A program made the position numbers and the translations under genes. 60,092 nt of DNA from the NCBI GenBank assembly GCA_947464955.1, contig CANHZI010000002.1:1-60092 (forward strand). The letters are read 5' to 3'. The notes under the pieces are model-generated. The model did not search any database. It had not been told where the DNA came from and was given only the letters and a program-made list of their open reading frames with translations. This DNA is from Oxalobacteraceae bacterium (GTDB lineage Bacteria > Pseudomonadota > Gammaproteobacteria > Burkholderiales > Burkholderiaceae_D). Each line of letters opens with the position of its first letter. Position 1 is the first letter of the stretch. Positions 9,061 through 19,262 of this stretch are shown here, piece by piece.

Positions 9061-11127
9061 TTAGAACTGGGGCAGATCATCCAAGATGCGAAGTCTATCG
9101 CCAAACACCCAGAAGTGCTTGAGCTCAATGACATCATACTTCGCGGCAAGCGCGGGAGGAAACGCAGAATACGGTGCATTGGTCATGGCAATATTGCGTG
9201 CGCGCTCATCGATCGAACGATTTCCACTGCTTCGCAAAATGCTAACTTCTTCAAGGCTACCATCGCTCTTGATCACGATACTTAGGATTACCGCATATTC
9301 AGCACTACTGAGTGATCGTTTTTCGTAAATCAGATTACCGTTACGCTCTGCCTTCGCTTTGACGCTGTCGATATACATGCGCAAGGGCACTTCCTTGTCA
9401 TAGGCACCGAGGAAACTGCGTCGACGCGCTCTTTGGTTATCCTCTACACCTTTTGTCGGGGGCATACGCGGTTTCAACAGGTCGCCGCCCCTTGCTTGAT
9501 CGCGTAAGCGCGAAGTGAGGTCGCCGCTGCTTAAATTTTGACCCAGATTATTTGTCGCGTTGCCAGCATTACCTGTACCGGTGCCGTTCGCAGTTGTAGC
9601 GCTACCGTTACTGTTACCACTGGAATTATTACCATTGCCGCTGCCCTGCGTACTCTGCGCCGCTAAACGCTCAGCAATGGCTTTCGCGACGGCTGCTTCT
9701 GCCGCTGCTTTTTCACTCGCGGCTCTCTCAGCTGCGCGCCTTTCTGCCAGTTTCTGATCAGCCAAGCGCTGTTCCGCTAGTTTTTGTTCGGCAGCACGTT
9801 GCTCAGCAAGCCTTTGTTCTTGTGCGCGTTGTTCAGCAAGTCGTTGTTCTGCCAATTTTTGCTCTTGGATTCTTTGCTCAACGAGCTTCTGCTCAGCGAG
9901 TTTTTGCTCAGCGAGCTTTTGCTCAAGCTGTTTTTGTTCCTGAGCTTTTTTCTCCGCTAATGCCAGTGCTTGTAACTTCTCTAGCCGCTCTTGCTCCGCC
10001 AACTGCTGCTGGCGCAGTTGTGCCGCAGCCTGCCTTTGCTGCTCTTGCTCAAGCGCCAACTGACGTTGCCGTTGCTGTTCCGCCTGGCGTCTTTGCTCTT
10101 CCTTCCTCAAGGTCTCTTGCGCCAAAAGCTCTTGGCGTTCGGCCTCTTTCAATGCCTCTTCCAGTGCCTGTTCTTGTTCACGCTTGGCCAACTCTTGGGC
10201 AGCTCTTTGCTTAGCGAGCTGTTTTTGCTCATTGACTTCTCTTACCGGCTCGATCGGCACGATATCAGTTGGCTTACGGGCATTATCTTCAATCAGCTTC
10301 GCTAATTTTTTCTGCTGCTCTTCATTGGCCTTCGCAATTTCTTGCTGCACTCGTAATTCTTCTTGGCGTTTCTGCTCCGCTAGTTGGCGCTGTTTCTCTT
10401 CCTGCTTCTTGAGCTGTAACTCTTCCTGCACTTTTTTGGCAGCCAATTCAGCGCGTTTCTGCTCTTCGATCAGTTGAGTCTCAGCATCTTTATCAATCAT
10501 TGCATCAGCAGGGACAGGCTCAACCTGACGGTTGTTATCTTTTCTGTCTTCGCGTTTACGTTCAAGTTCTTCCTCCGAGGTCAGTGGCACCACAAACTCA
10601 TCATTCTTTACTTGATCTTGGGCGATGATACGGACTGGCGCTTCTGGCGGAGGCAATACTTTCTTGACCGGCGGCGGAGCACTCGGCACGACACGTGGCA
10701 TGACCGCGCGAGCTTGTTTTACGCTAGGCTTATTTTGTCCCTTCGGCGGCACCGCTGGTGGGGGGCTAGGAAGCACCACAAGTCCGCCATTCGCCTTAGG
10801 CACTGGATTTGGAAGAATAGGTTCGGGTAATTTGAAAAGTTCTGTGACCGTTACAGCAGGCGCTGCCGGTGCTGGTTTAGCCGCCGGTGCGGGATTCGCA
10901 ATCTGCACTTGCAAAGCCTCTACCGCATTTCGACGCTCTTTCCAAGGCAGTTCCAAACTCGGCAAATCTAAACCTGGAATACCAAATTGCAAGGATAAAA
11001 TCAGCGCATGCAATGCAAGTGAGACCATAATCCCGCCCCACAAACGACGATTTGCTATGTCGCGAGGCTCCCCCGGCTCAAACTCTTCCGGTAGATTCAA
11101 TTGCGGGGGTAAGGAATCAAAATGCAT
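9061..11127 (-). CDS. TonB/TolA-like energy-transducer protein with a long repeat coiled coil
   Basis: The 688-aa protein has one membrane helix near the N-terminus (about residues 31-52) and a Pro/Ala-rich stretch (about 85-170). A very long Gln/Glu/Lys/Arg/Ala coiled coil follows (about 190-470) with many AEQKL/AEQRL repeats, then a Gly/Asn/Ser linker. The TonB C-terminal domain (about 595-680) shows YAVILSIVIKSDGSLEEV and NRSIDERA. It probably spans the periplasm and transmits proton-motive force or a structural link to an outer-membrane partner. No ExbB/ExbD genes are adjacent. ATG 11127 was chosen over an upstream TTG. Confidence 0.88.
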   Translation of the reverse strand: MHFDSLPPQLNLPEEFEPGEPRDIANRRLWGGIMVSLALHALILSLQFGIPGLDLPSLELPWKERRNAVEALQVQIANPAPAAKPAPAAPAVTVTELFKLPEPILPNPVPKANGGLVVLPSPPPAVPPKGQNKPSVKQARAVMPRVVPSAPPPVKKVLPPPEAPVRIIAQDQVKNDEFVVPLTSEEELERKREDRKDNNRQVEPVPADAMIDKDAETQLIEEQKRAELAAKKVQEELQLKKQEEKQRQLAEQKRQEELRVQQEIAKANEEQQKKLAKLIEDNARKPTDIVPIEPVREVNEQKQLAKQRAAQELAKREQEQALEEALKEAERQELLAQETLRKEEQRRQAEQQRQRQLALEQEQQRQAAAQLRQQQLAEQERLEKLQALALAEKKAQEQKQLEQKLAEQKLAEQKLVEQRIQEQKLAEQRLAEQRAQEQRLAEQRAAEQKLAEQRLADQKLAERRAAERAASEKAAAEAAVAKAIAERLAAQSTQGSGNGNNSSGNSNGSATTANGTGTGNAGNATNNLGQNLSSGDLTSRLRDQARGGDLLKPRMPPTKGVEDNQRARRRSFLGAYDKEVPLRMYIDSVKAKAERNGNLIYEKRSLSSAEYAVILSIVIKSDGSLEEVSILRSSGNRSIDERARNIAMTNAPYSAFPPALAAKYDVIELKHFWVFGDRLRILDDLPQF
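9740..9960 (-). repeat. In-frame ~15-bp tandem repeats encoding AEQ(K/R)L units
   Basis: Degenerate 15-bp units (coding strand, alternating CAAAAGCTCGCTGAG-like and CAACGACTTGCTGAA-like) encode successive five-residue AEQKL/AEQRL/AEQRA blocks in the coiled coil of the TonB/TolA-like gene. Such in-frame repeats can change copy number without breaking the frame. Confidence 0.75.
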
Positions 11128-11276
11128 GCAAAGCAATTCTCTTTAGAAACACATTGCTCGCATTATCCCAGATTTTTGCTACCAGACTGTATGTGATTGT
11201 CGCATATTCGCTAGTCATCTCCGGATACCAACAAGAATCCTTGCACCAAACTTTACGAACAACCATCAAACTAGGA

Positions 11277-11948
11277 TCAAACAACAACGCTGGCATCTCG
11301 CTTAACAAAAAACAAACTAGCACCGACTAGCATCAGTACTGAGCCAAACAGCCGATTCTGTATAGTTTGCGCCCTAGGATGTCGCATCCAACGTTGTAAG
11401 GAAGCCGCCAAAATCGCATAACCGTGCATGACTGAGGTATCAACTACAACCATAGTGACGGCCAGAATGCTTAATTGAGGAAGGATGGCCGCGCGACTAT
11501 CAATGAAATTCGGGAGAACCGCCACCATAAACACGATGCCCTTAGGATTGCTGGCATTGGTCAAAAAACCCGTCAACACACGACTAGCGAAGCGAGGAAT
11601 GGCAATGGTCGATGGCGCATTGGATAGATCACCCATGACTTGCTGATCGACTTGCTTATCGACAGGTTTAGCAAAAAATTGTTGAAGGCCTAGATAAATC
11701 AAGTAGCTCGCACCGAGTATCTTGACGATAGAAAAAGCAGTCTCTGAGGCCAGCAGTAAAGATCCAACGCCTGCCCCAGCAATCAATAAGACCAACAGCA
11801 AACCCAACTGTAGTCCCAAAATCGTGACACTGGCGCGTTTCACTCCATAGGCCAAACCATGCGACATCGACAAAATCGCCCCAGAACCAGGAGATATCGC
11901 GATTAAACAAGCCGCGCAAAAAAAAGAAAACCAGGTCGCAAAACTCAT
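11277..11948 (-). CDS. LysE/RhtB family amino-acid exporter
   Basis: This 223-aa inner-membrane protein has about six hydrophobic segments. The family signature SPGSGAILSMSHGLAYGVKR lies at about residues 18-37. LysE/RhtB proteins export amino acids or related metabolites; the substrate cannot be read from sequence. It lies 54 bp downstream of the GST gene on the same strand, so the two may be cotranscribed. Confidence 0.92.
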   Translation of the reverse strand: MSFATWFSFFCAACLIAISPGSGAILSMSHGLAYGVKRASVTILGLQLGLLLVLLIAGAGVGSLLLASETAFSIVKILGASYLIYLGLQQFFAKPVDKQVDQQVMGDLSNAPSTIAIPRFASRVLTGFLTNASNPKGIVFMVAVLPNFIDSRAAILPQLSILAVTMVVVDTSVMHGYAILAASLQRWMRHPRAQTIQNRLFGSVLMLVGASLFFVKRDASVVV

Positions 11949-12002
11949 GTCAGTCCTATGGCAATCGAAAGTATTCGATTATCGCATGCTAGACATCTAT
12001 CG

Positions 12003-12629
12003 TCAGGGAATACCGTTGGCTCCATAAGTGAGAAATCCCTCACGTTGACATAAACGATCAAAATAAGCCTCAACTGCTGGCAAAACCGCGTGTTGCATGG
12101 GAGTTGCGCGCCATCGATTAATCGAAACACCGGTCACGATATCCGCAAGCGTCAATTGATCGCCTGTCATAAAAGCATTGGTGCGATCTAATTGCGCTTC
12201 GATTATCTGCATATGTCGATTCCAAGAATTTTCACTGGCAAGGATTTTTGCCGCATCTTGAAATTCACCGTGTTGGCGTACTCTGGCCATAAACACATAG
12301 CGCCACGCATTATTGAGTTCGGTCGCTTGCCAATCCATCCATTTTTCGACTTGCGCACGTTCCATGGGATCGATGGGCAATAAGTCGATTCGCTGGTATC
12401 GATTGGCAAGGTAACGGCAAATCGTATTGGACTCCCACAAAGTGCCAAATTCGTCTCGCAACACCGGTACCATGGCGTTCGGATTGAGTGCAAGAAAATC
12501 TGGGCTATGAACATCATTTATGGTGCCAGATCCATAGTCGATTTGCTCGAAATTGAGTCCAATTTCGGTGCAAGTCCAAAGTACTTTCCGAACGTTGATT
12601 GAAGATGCCTTACCAAAAATTGTAATCAT
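12003..12629 (-). CDS. Glutathione S-transferase family protein
   Basis: The 208-aa protein has an N-terminal thioredoxin-like domain beginning MITIFGKASSINVRKV, the cis-Pro motif MVPVLRDE and the glutathione-binding ESNTICRYLA (about residues 66-75). The all-helical C-terminal domain has the N-capping motif LTLADI. It is presumably a cytosolic glutathione-dependent detoxification enzyme, with unknown substrate. Confidence 0.93.
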   Translation of the reverse strand: MITIFGKASSINVRKVLWTCTEIGLNFEQIDYGSGTINDVHSPDFLALNPNAMVPVLRDEFGTLWESNTICRYLANRYQRIDLLPIDPMERAQVEKWMDWQATELNNAWRYVFMARVRQHGEFQDAAKILASENSWNRHMQIIEAQLDRTNAFMTGDQLTLADIVTGVSINRWRATPMQHAVLPAVEAYFDRLCQREGFLTYGANGIP

Positions 12630-12807
12630 GTTGATTTTTATAGCCTTGAGGAGGCTTGAGCATAGTGCGGTTATTGAATGCTACTTAGTATAAATCTCTT
12701 GTGAGGCAAGAAACATGATCTCGCCAATAAGACAATACTTCTTAAAAGTTAATACTGGGGCAGTAAGCCCAGATACTTTTGATAAACCCACCCCGCTGAT
12801 CGAGCGA

Positions 12808-12840
12808 AAAAAAACCGAGTGATCTCTCACTCGGTTTTTT
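12808..12840 (-). terminator. Intrinsic terminator after the chalcone-isomerase-like gene (T-runs on both strands)
   Basis: An 8-bp core stem CCGAGTGA / TCACTCGG with loop TCTC is flanked by A-runs and T-runs, so it would act on either strand. It sits about 20 bp after the stop at 12859. The rest of the gap, 12630-12807, holds nothing recognisable. Confidence 0.88.
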
Positions 12841-12858
12841 GTCAACGTATAGCGCGGT

Positions 12859-13467
12859 TTAACCTTTATCGCCGAGCAGCCTTTCCTTGAGCGTACTATC
12901 AACTGCACGATCACCCAACCAAATCTTCAACACAGCATTGAAAAACAATGGCTCTGGGATGGTCTGGCCCACTTGTTTGCCGTTCAAGAACGATTGCATT
13001 CCGGTACCTGGTGTGAAATCTAACAAGAGGATGTCACCTTTTTTTAAGCTTGGTACTGATGCGAACAGCTCACCAAACAACACTGTTTGATTCACTAATT
13101 TCGACTTTTCTGCTTTGTCTGAATTGTCGTTCAAGCCCTTCATGAAGGCATCGCCAAAATCCTCTGAACTAATTTCACGCTGCATCACAATTTGCACACG
13201 TTTCGGACCACTCAATGCCAGAATATCGGCGGTCGTCGTCTTTTTCTCAGGGAGATATAAACCAGCGACATACAACTTGAAGAATGCTGCTTTTACTCGC
13301 ATGCCAGCGCCATTGAGTTTCAACTCTTTGCCACCCACTTTCGCCGTATCTTCAAACTTAACACCATTCACTTCTGTCGACGCAATACTCTGACCACAAG
13401 CGAGAAGCAAACTAAAGGCAGTCAGAAACATTTTGAAACCTGATTTGATGCTTGATGAGTGGCGCAT
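12859..13467 (-). CDS. Secreted chalcone-isomerase-like protein
   Basis: The 202-aa protein starts at ATG 13467, chosen for the GGGAG site 7 nt upstream. It has a signal peptide (hydrophobic MFLTAFSLLLACGQ, cleavage likely after QSIA). The mature part matches the bacterial chalcone_isomerase-like domain: VNGVKFEDTAKVGGKELKLN, KAAFFKLYVAGLYLPEKK and ALSGPKRVQIVM. These periplasmic proteins have no established reaction, and flavonoid chemistry should not be assumed. Confidence 0.88.
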   Translation of the reverse strand: MRHSSSIKSGFKMFLTAFSLLLACGQSIASTEVNGVKFEDTAKVGGKELKLNGAGMRVKAAFFKLYVAGLYLPEKKTTTADILALSGPKRVQIVMQREISSEDFGDAFMKGLNDNSDKAEKSKLVNQTVLFGELFASVPSLKKGDILLLDFTPGTGMQSFLNGKQVGQTIPEPLFFNAVLKIWLGDRAVDSTLKERLLGDKG

Positions 13468-13548
13468 ATTAACTCCCAGTAGTTTAATTAAAGAATTTAA
13501 AAGCAAACTAATCAATTGCAAGTATGCTTACACATTAGATCATATCAA

Positions 13549-15279
13549 TCAAAACTCTTCCATATCATCTTCTGATGCTGGAGTGCTTGCTCTATTTGTA
13601 TCTCTATTGCCACGCAACAGAGGCGTATTCGATCCAACCGAAGAATTTCTCGACACATTAGCACGACGCGGCGCAGGCTTCACTTGACGTGAGGCTGCAT
13701 TCGAATCTGTTGTATCCACTTGCACCACGTAATCATCTTTCAATTTAAAGACAGTCACGACTTGCGCCAAATTGCTCGCTTGATTTTGCATCGCCTCAGC
13801 GGCCGCCGCGGCTTCCTCGACCAAAGCTGCGTTTTGCTGAGTTACGTCATCCATTTGGGCGATCGTACGGTGCACCCGTTCAATTCCAGCGCTTTGTTCC
13901 TGGCTCGCAGCGGTAATGTCGGCCATGATGTCTGTCACGCGCTTCACGCTGGCAACTACTTCATCCATCGTGACGCCGGCTTGTTCTACTAACTTACTAC
14001 CCGCGGTTACCTCATCAACCGAGGCACCGATCAAGGTCTTAATTTCTTTTGCCGCAGCAGCAGATCGTTGTGCCAAGCTACGAACCTCAGAGGCGACCAC
14101 CGCGAAACCTCGTCCCTGCTCACCAGCACGAGCCGCTTCAACTGCCGCGTTCAAGGCGAGAATATTGGTTTGAAAAGCGATGCCATCAATCACACCAATA
14201 ATGTCGACGATTTTTCGCGAGGACGCATTAATCGATCCCATGGTGTCGACCACTTGTGAGACAACAGCACCACCTTTTTCTGCGACCTCAGAGGCAGACA
14301 AGGCCAAACGATTGGCTTGTGCCGCATGCTCGGCGTTTTGCTTCACGGTATCTGTCAAATCACGCATCGATGTTGAAGTATCTTGCAGCGAATGCGCCTG
14401 TTCTTCGGTGCGATTAGATAAGTCCAGATTACCGCTCGCAATTTCCATCGAAACTGAAGCAATATTATCGGTACCGGCACGCACTTCACCGACAATTTTC
14501 ATCAGGCTATCATTCATATCGCGCAAAGCCTGCATCATCTGCCCTGTCTCGTCATTATTAATGACTTCGATATCACTACTCAGATCACCTTTTGCAACCC
14601 GCTTAGCCACCCTCACAGCATCAATCAGCGGACGTGTGATGCTCTTGGTTGCAAGGAAAGCGACAATAATGCTAATGCCACCCGCGGCTAAAGCAAGAAA
14701 CAAAATGAATGCACCGGTTTGAGTGGCAACCACTTCAGAATCTTTGCCCGACTGTTCCATTTGGCTGTTCTGATAGGCGATAAAGTCATCTAAGGCGGCG
14801 AAGTATTTGCCTTGAATTGGACGAATCGCAAACAGGAATTTCAACATCGCTTCGTCTTTGCGATCTTCGTTGACCAGCGCAATGAACTTCGTTTGCAAAG
14901 GGATAAATTTATCGCGAATAGCGGTAATCGCTGTCAGTTGCTCTTTGCCTTTGGCTTCGGTAATCGTTTTATTTAAAAGCGCGAGAGCTTCTTCATTACT
15001 CGTATTTTCTTTGGCAATGTTAGCCAGTTCTTTCTTGATTTGCTCAGGGTCAGTCATGATCAAGACATTGAGCATATTGCGCGACACTTCGTTGAGTTGC
15101 GCCTTAATTTGATTCGCGACCACGGTCTTGGGATAACGATCCTTGACCATTGTCGAAATTTCTTTGTTCAATCCACTGATGCGGTAGTAAGAGAGCCCCG
15201 CTAAAAGCACCAACAATGCGATAACAACACCGAAACCAAGTGCCAGCCTTTGACCGATTCGAATATTTTGGAGATTCAT
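13549..15279 (-). CDS. Methyl-accepting chemotaxis protein
   Basis: The 576-aa chemoreceptor has a first membrane helix (about residues 10-32), a four-helix-bundle periplasmic sensor (about 33-190) and a second helix (about 192-215). A HAMP domain and the signalling domain with tip GIAFQTNILALNAAVEAARA follow. The Glu/Gln-rich methylation helices include QEQSAGIERVHRTIAQMD. The ligand is unknown. ATG 15279 was preferred to an in-frame start upstream. The tail ends DDMEEF, which lacks the Trp of the usual CheR/CheB tether. No other che genes are in the window, so it is an orphan receptor. Confidence 0.95.
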   Translation of the reverse strand: MNLQNIRIGQRLALGFGVVIALLVLLAGLSYYRISGLNKEISTMVKDRYPKTVVANQIKAQLNEVSRNMLNVLIMTDPEQIKKELANIAKENTSNEEALALLNKTITEAKGKEQLTAITAIRDKFIPLQTKFIALVNEDRKDEAMLKFLFAIRPIQGKYFAALDDFIAYQNSQMEQSGKDSEVVATQTGAFILFLALAAGGISIIVAFLATKSITRPLIDAVRVAKRVAKGDLSSDIEVINNDETGQMMQALRDMNDSLMKIVGEVRAGTDNIASVSMEIASGNLDLSNRTEEQAHSLQDTSTSMRDLTDTVKQNAEHAAQANRLALSASEVAEKGGAVVSQVVDTMGSINASSRKIVDIIGVIDGIAFQTNILALNAAVEAARAGEQGRGFAVVASEVRSLAQRSAAAAKEIKTLIGASVDEVTAGSKLVEQAGVTMDEVVASVKRVTDIMADITAASQEQSAGIERVHRTIAQMDDVTQQNAALVEEAAAAAEAMQNQASNLAQVVTVFKLKDDYVVQVDTTDSNAASRQVKPAPRRANVSRNSSVGSNTPLLRGNRDTNRASTPASEDDMEEF

Positions 15280-15582
15280 TTTATGTGTTCCATGCAAAGC
15301 GTTAAACCAAAGCAAAACAGAACAAGAAAGCGGCAATCCAATTTCACTTCAATATTCTCAAACTGGTATTACCTTGTGAACATTTTAGTTGCTTTCAGAA
15401 AACTTTGAAGCATTAATTTCATGATCTTTCACAAAAAAGACACTATTTAACAATTAAGCCTAGAGTGGACCTTCAAACTAGGTAGGGAATCACATAAAAA
15501 TAAGCAAAATATCTCAAAACTACTTTATCTTTGAAGAAAATCACTCATTTTCCGCATTGCAGCAAAAACCAAGTATTTCGAG

Positions 15583-16608
15583 TCAATGCACACTGCCGCG
15601 CATAAATTGTGCAAACAAACTCACAAAGACTTCGATATCGCTTTCATCAATATCCAGATGCGTCACTAAACGAATACGTTTTCCAGCGGAGATCAAGACG
15701 CCTCGCGCTTTAAGATATTCCCCCAAGGCGACGCCTTGCTCACGACTACTTAACTCCACATACAACATATTCGTATGCGCTTGTTCGACCTTCAGGTCAT
15801 CAATTTTCGATAACTTTTCTTGCAGCAAAATGGCATTGTCATGGTCGACCTGCAACCGCACCACATGATGATCGAGGGCATACGAAATTCCAGCGGCTAA
15901 GATTCCCGCTTGACGCATACCACCGCCCACCATTTTTCGCCAGCGTTTGGCCTCTTCAATAAACTCTTTGGGTCCACATAGCACACTTCCGACTGGCGCC
16001 CCTAAACCTTTGGAGCAGCAAATCGAAACAGTATCAAATTGCGATGTGATTAAATCCAAAGAGACGCCTTGCGCCACACTTGCATTGAACACACGGGCAC
16101 CGTCTAAATGCGTTCGTAAGGAGTAATGCCGTGCCCTTGCTATGGCAGACGCTAAGTAATCGTTGCCCAATACTTTGCCCAAATGCGTATTCTCTAAACT
16201 TAATAATGTTGATTTTGCGTAGTGAATGTCATTCGGTTTGATCACTGCCTCAATTGAACTCAGGGCGAGACTTCCATCGGCTTCCACCGCAATCGGCTGC
16301 GGCACAATACCGCCCAAACTCGCTGCGCCCCCCGATTCATACAAGTAGGTATGGTACTGCTGTCCAACGATATATTCATCGCCGCGACCACAGTGTGTCA
16401 GCAGAGCGATCAGATTACTCTGCGTACCACTGGCAACAAACAAACCCGCTTCATGCCCAGCCATTTCCGCTAGGCGTGCCTGTAGGTGATTTACTGAGGC
16501 GTCGTCGCCATAAACATCATCGCCCACTTCTGCTTGCATCATGGCGCGACGCATACCATTTGTCGGTCGGGTTACGGTATCGCTACGAAAATCAATGATC
16601 TTTTGCAT
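15583..16608 (-). CDS. ltaE: Low-specificity L-threonine aldolase
   Basis: This 341-aa fold-type I PLP enzyme begins IDFRSDTVTRPT and has the early conserved block GDDVYGDD. HLDGARVFNA (about 167-176) and the PLP lysine K200 in CSKGLGAPVGS are also present. It cleaves L-threonine/allo-threonine to glycine and acetaldehyde in the cytosol. It is divergent from the hydroxyproline epimerase gene across a 277-bp spacer; a metabolic link is not evident. Confidence 0.95.
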   Translation of the reverse strand: MQKIIDFRSDTVTRPTNGMRRAMMQAEVGDDVYGDDASVNHLQARLAEMAGHEAGLFVASGTQSNLIALLTHCGRGDEYIVGQQYHTYLYESGGAASLGGIVPQPIAVEADGSLALSSIEAVIKPNDIHYAKSTLLSLENTHLGKVLGNDYLASAIARARHYSLRTHLDGARVFNASVAQGVSLDLITSQFDTVSICCSKGLGAPVGSVLCGPKEFIEEAKRWRKMVGGGMRQAGILAAGISYALDHHVVRLQVDHDNAILLQEKLSKIDDLKVEQAHTNMLYVELSSREQGVALGEYLKARGVLISAGKRIRLVTHLDIDESDIEVFVSLFAQFMRGSVH

Positions 16609-16885
16609 GCCTTATCCTTTTGTTCCATCTTAACTTTTGTGGTGTGCGGAAGCACGATTGCCATATTCTGACAGCTTGGACGACGAACTGCTGTGATTAG
16701 TTCCTAGGCGGGTCTTCTCGCACAAATGTTGTCGAAATTTCGAGAACATCTCACTATGCTGAATTCTGCATTTGAACTTGGCAAAATCCGCAAGACAAAA
16801 GCTTTCGGGCTCCGGTACACTCAAGTCTGAACAGCATCATTCACATTACTTCACTAACGGCTAGATCACACATCACACAAGGATT

Positions 16886-17836
16886 ATGGCTATGCAAAAA
16901 ATTCATGTAATTGATTCGCATACGGGCGGTGAACCGACTCGACTGATCGTCGCAGGTGGGCCGGATTTAGGCAATGGCCCGCTATCAGAACGGGTCAATA
17001 TTTTTCGGGACAAATTTGATCACTACCGTACTGCTGTGGTGTGCGAGCCACGTGGTTCTGATGTATTGGTCGGTGCGCTACTCTGCGCGCCCCATGATCT
17101 TAGTTGTAGTGCCGGTGTAATTTTCTTCAACAACGTGGGTTACCTAGGCATGTGTGGTCATGGCACTATTGGTTTAGTCGCGACACTCGCTTATCAAGGA
17201 GTTCTCTCGATTGGCAAACACAAAATTGATACGCCGGTTGGCGCTGTCCAGGTTGAACTCCATGAAGATCATAGCGTCAGTGTTCACAATGTCCCTGCCT
17301 ATCGTTCACAACATGCGGTCACGATCGAAGTCGAAGGTCACGGCAAAGTGAGCGGTGACGTCGCCTACGGTGGTAATTGGTTCTTCTTGGTGGCCGATCA
17401 TGGTCAAGACATGCGCCTCGCCAATGTAGAAGCGCTCACCAGTTTTAGTTGGCGTGTGCGTGAAGCACTTAACGCTGCAGGCATTACCGGTGACAATGGT
17501 GCAGAGATCGACCATATTGAATTATTCGCCCCACCCTCTTCGCACGATAATGATAGTCAGAACTTTGTGCTGTGTCCCGGTAAAGCCTACGATCGCTCGC
17601 CATGCGGAACTGGAACCAGTGCCAAGCTTGCTTGTCTTGCGGCTGACGGCAAACTAAACGAGGGCGAGAGCTGGCGCCAAGAAAGTATTATTGGCAGTGT
17701 GTTTGAAGGTAGTTATCGCGCCTCAAGTGAGCATGGAAAAATTCACCCCACAATCAAAGGCACGGCCTTTGTTAATGCAGAATCGCACTTGATTCTCGAT
17801 GAGAATGATCCATTTGTATGGGGCATTCGCACATGA
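16886..17836 (+). CDS. lhpA: 4-hydroxyproline 2-epimerase (proline racemase family)
   Basis: This 316-aa enzyme has two catalytic cysteines, in GMCGHGTIG (C90) and [11 protein letters not shown] (C240). A Cys pair is the hallmark of proline racemases and hydroxyproline epimerases (a Thr at the second site would indicate a dehydratase). It converts trans-4-hydroxy-L-proline to cis-4-hydroxy-D-proline. It has a good AAGGA site and overlaps the next gene by ATGA at its stop. It heads the operon with the three dehydrogenase subunits, which supports the epimerase role over simple proline racemization. Confidence 0.93.
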   Translation: MAMQKIHVIDSHTGGEPTRLIVAGGPDLGNGPLSERVNIFRDKFDHYRTAVVCEPRGSDVLVGALLCAPHDLSCSAGVIFFNNVGYLGMCGHGTIGLVATLAYQGVLSIGKHKIDTPVGAVQVELHEDHSVSVHNVPAYRSQHAVTIEVEGHGKVSGDVAYGGNWFFLVADHGQDMRLANVEALTSFSWRVREALNAAGITGDNGAEIDHIELFAPPSSHDNDSQNFVLCPGKAYDRSPCGTGTSAKLACLAADGKLNEGESWRQESIIGSVFEGSYRASSEHGKIHPTIKGTAFVNAESHLILDENDPFVWGIRT

Positions 17837-18960
17837 CACAAAACCCGGCTTCCAAGTTTGATATTGTCATCATCGGCGGTGGCATCATTGGCTGCGCTTG
17901 CGCCGCCAGTTTGGCGCGGCATAATCTAAGTATTGCTGTGATCGAACCAAACACAATAGGAGGCGGTACCACAGCGGCGGGAATGGGCCATTTGGTCGTG
18001 ATGGACGATAACCCAGCAGAGCTCGCTTTAAGCCGATACAGCTTGGAGCTATGGCGGCGATTGGTGTCGCAACATGGTGGCGACTTTTCACTCCATGAAT
18101 ACAGCCAGTGCGGCACCATCTGGGTCGCCGCGGATCAAGAAGAAATGGATGTCGCTGTACAAAAAAACAGAATTCTCAATGAACATGGCGTCACTAGTGA
18201 ATTACTGACGGCATCGCAACTCTATGCAAAAGAACCACAACTACGAGCTGGCTTAGCTGGAGGCGTATTAGTTCATGATGACGCTTTAGTGTATCCGCCT
18301 AAAAGCGCACAAATTCTTCTCGACCAAGCAATGAGCTTTGGCACTCAACTCCTCCGAGAAACCGCTGTTTCCATCGAAGACGATGGCGTCACACTCGCTT
18401 CTGGCACACGGATTCTGGCCAAAGAAATTATCGTCGCCAATGGCATTGCTGCAAGCTCTCTTGTCCCTGATCTGCCTTTGCGTCACAAAAAAGGGCACCT
18501 TCTGATTACCGATCGCTATCCGCATTTCATCCACCACCAATTAGTTGAACTTGGTTACATCAAGAGCGCGCATGCAGCAGATGGCGATTCTGTCGCCTTC
18601 AATTTACAACCGCGCCCCACGGGCCAAGTTTTTATCGGCTCATCGCGACAATTTGATGTCACCCACAAAGAAATCGATCTGCAGATTTTGCGCAGAATGC
18701 TAGCACGCGCGGCGGAATATGTGCCGGCGATACGAGACCTCAAGGCGATACGCAGTTGGACCGGATTTCGCGCTGCAACGCCAGATGGTATGCCCTATAT
18801 CGGCCCCCACCCCGATCGAAAAAACCTGTGGATGGCGACTGGACACGAAGGATTAGGAATTACAACATCGCTGGCAACGGCCGAGTTGATCAAAGATTCA
18901 ATCTGCCAACAAACGAGTCAGATCGACATTCGCCCATATTTACCAGCGCGTATGTTTTAA
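17833..18960 (+). CDS. lhpB: D-hydroxyproline dehydrogenase, FAD-containing DAO-fold subunit
   Basis: The 375-aa protein starts at an ATG overlapping the epimerase stop (ATGA), implying translational coupling. It has an N-terminal FAD-binding motif, [14 protein letters not shown], and a C-terminal [17 protein letters not shown] typical of D-amino-acid-oxidase-like flavoproteins (HcnC/glycine oxidase group). With the [2Fe-2S] protein and the second flavoprotein downstream it matches the three-subunit D-hydroxyproline dehydrogenase described in Pseudomonas aeruginosa. That enzyme oxidises cis-4-hydroxy-D-proline to 1-pyrroline-4-hydroxy-2-carboxylate. The symbol follows lhp usage and is assigned by context. 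Confidence 0.87.
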   Translation: MTQNPASKFDIVIIGGGIIGCACAASLARHNLSIAVIEPNTIGGGTTAAGMGHLVVMDDNPAELALSRYSLELWRRLVSQHGGDFSLHEYSQCGTIWVAADQEEMDVAVQKNRILNEHGVTSELLTASQLYAKEPQLRAGLAGGVLVHDDALVYPPKSAQILLDQAMSFGTQLLRETAVSIEDDGVTLASGTRILAKEIIVANGIAASSLVPDLPLRHKKGHLLITDRYPHFIHHQLVELGYIKSAHAADGDSVAFNLQPRPTGQVFIGSSRQFDVTHKEIDLQILRRMLARAAEYVPAIRDLKAIRSWTGFRAATPDGMPYIGPHPDRKNLWMATGHEGLGITTSLATAELIKDSICQQTSQIDIRPYLPARMF

Positions 18961-19007
18961 GCCGGTTTAACGAACACCTTCTCTATGCATTTCACTCTTG
19001 ATTGATA

Positions 19008-19262
19008 ATGAAGCCTCTAATCAACATACAAATTAATGGAAAAACCCATCAGGTGGAACCCGGCATTAGCGTTGCGGCGGCGCTCGCACGTTGCGGTCAA
19101 TTGAGTACGCGTGTTTCCGTCAGTGGCGAGAAACGGGCGCCCTTGTGTGGAATGGGCGTGTGCCACGAATGTCGGGTAATGATTGACCAACGCTTGCATC
19201 AACTCGCCTGTCAAACCATGTGTACCCAAGGCATGGTCATCGCCACAGGAGACGCACCATGA
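19008..19262 (+). CDS. D-hydroxyproline dehydrogenase, small [2Fe-2S] subunit
   Basis: The 84-aa ferredoxin-like protein has CGMGVCHEC (C-x4-C-x2-C, about residues 45-53) and a fourth Cys in LACQTMC, giving a plant-type [2Fe-2S] cluster. It resembles HcnA-type subunits. ATG 19008 was chosen; a TTG two codons upstream is possible. Its TGA overlaps the next ATG (ATGA), so the two chains are probably made in a fixed ratio. It likely passes electrons between the two flavoprotein subunits. Confidence 0.87.
   Translation: MKPLINIQINGKTHQVEPGISVAAALARCGQLSTRVSVSGEKRAPLCGMGVCHECRVMIDQRLHQLACQTMCTQGMVIATGDAP

Noticed and set aside
9822-11146. Several open frames antisense to the TonB/TolA-like gene
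   Set aside because: They are Leu/Ala/Cys-rich low-complexity shadows of the repetitive coding sequence with no ribosome sites.
12681-12914. A 77-codon minus-strand frame across a terminator
   Set aside because: It runs through the intrinsic terminator and overlaps the end of the chalcone-isomerase-like gene.
16630-16824. A 64-codon minus-strand frame between ltaE and lhpA
   Set aside because: No ribosome site and no recognisable composition. It lies in the spacer that must hold two divergent promoters.
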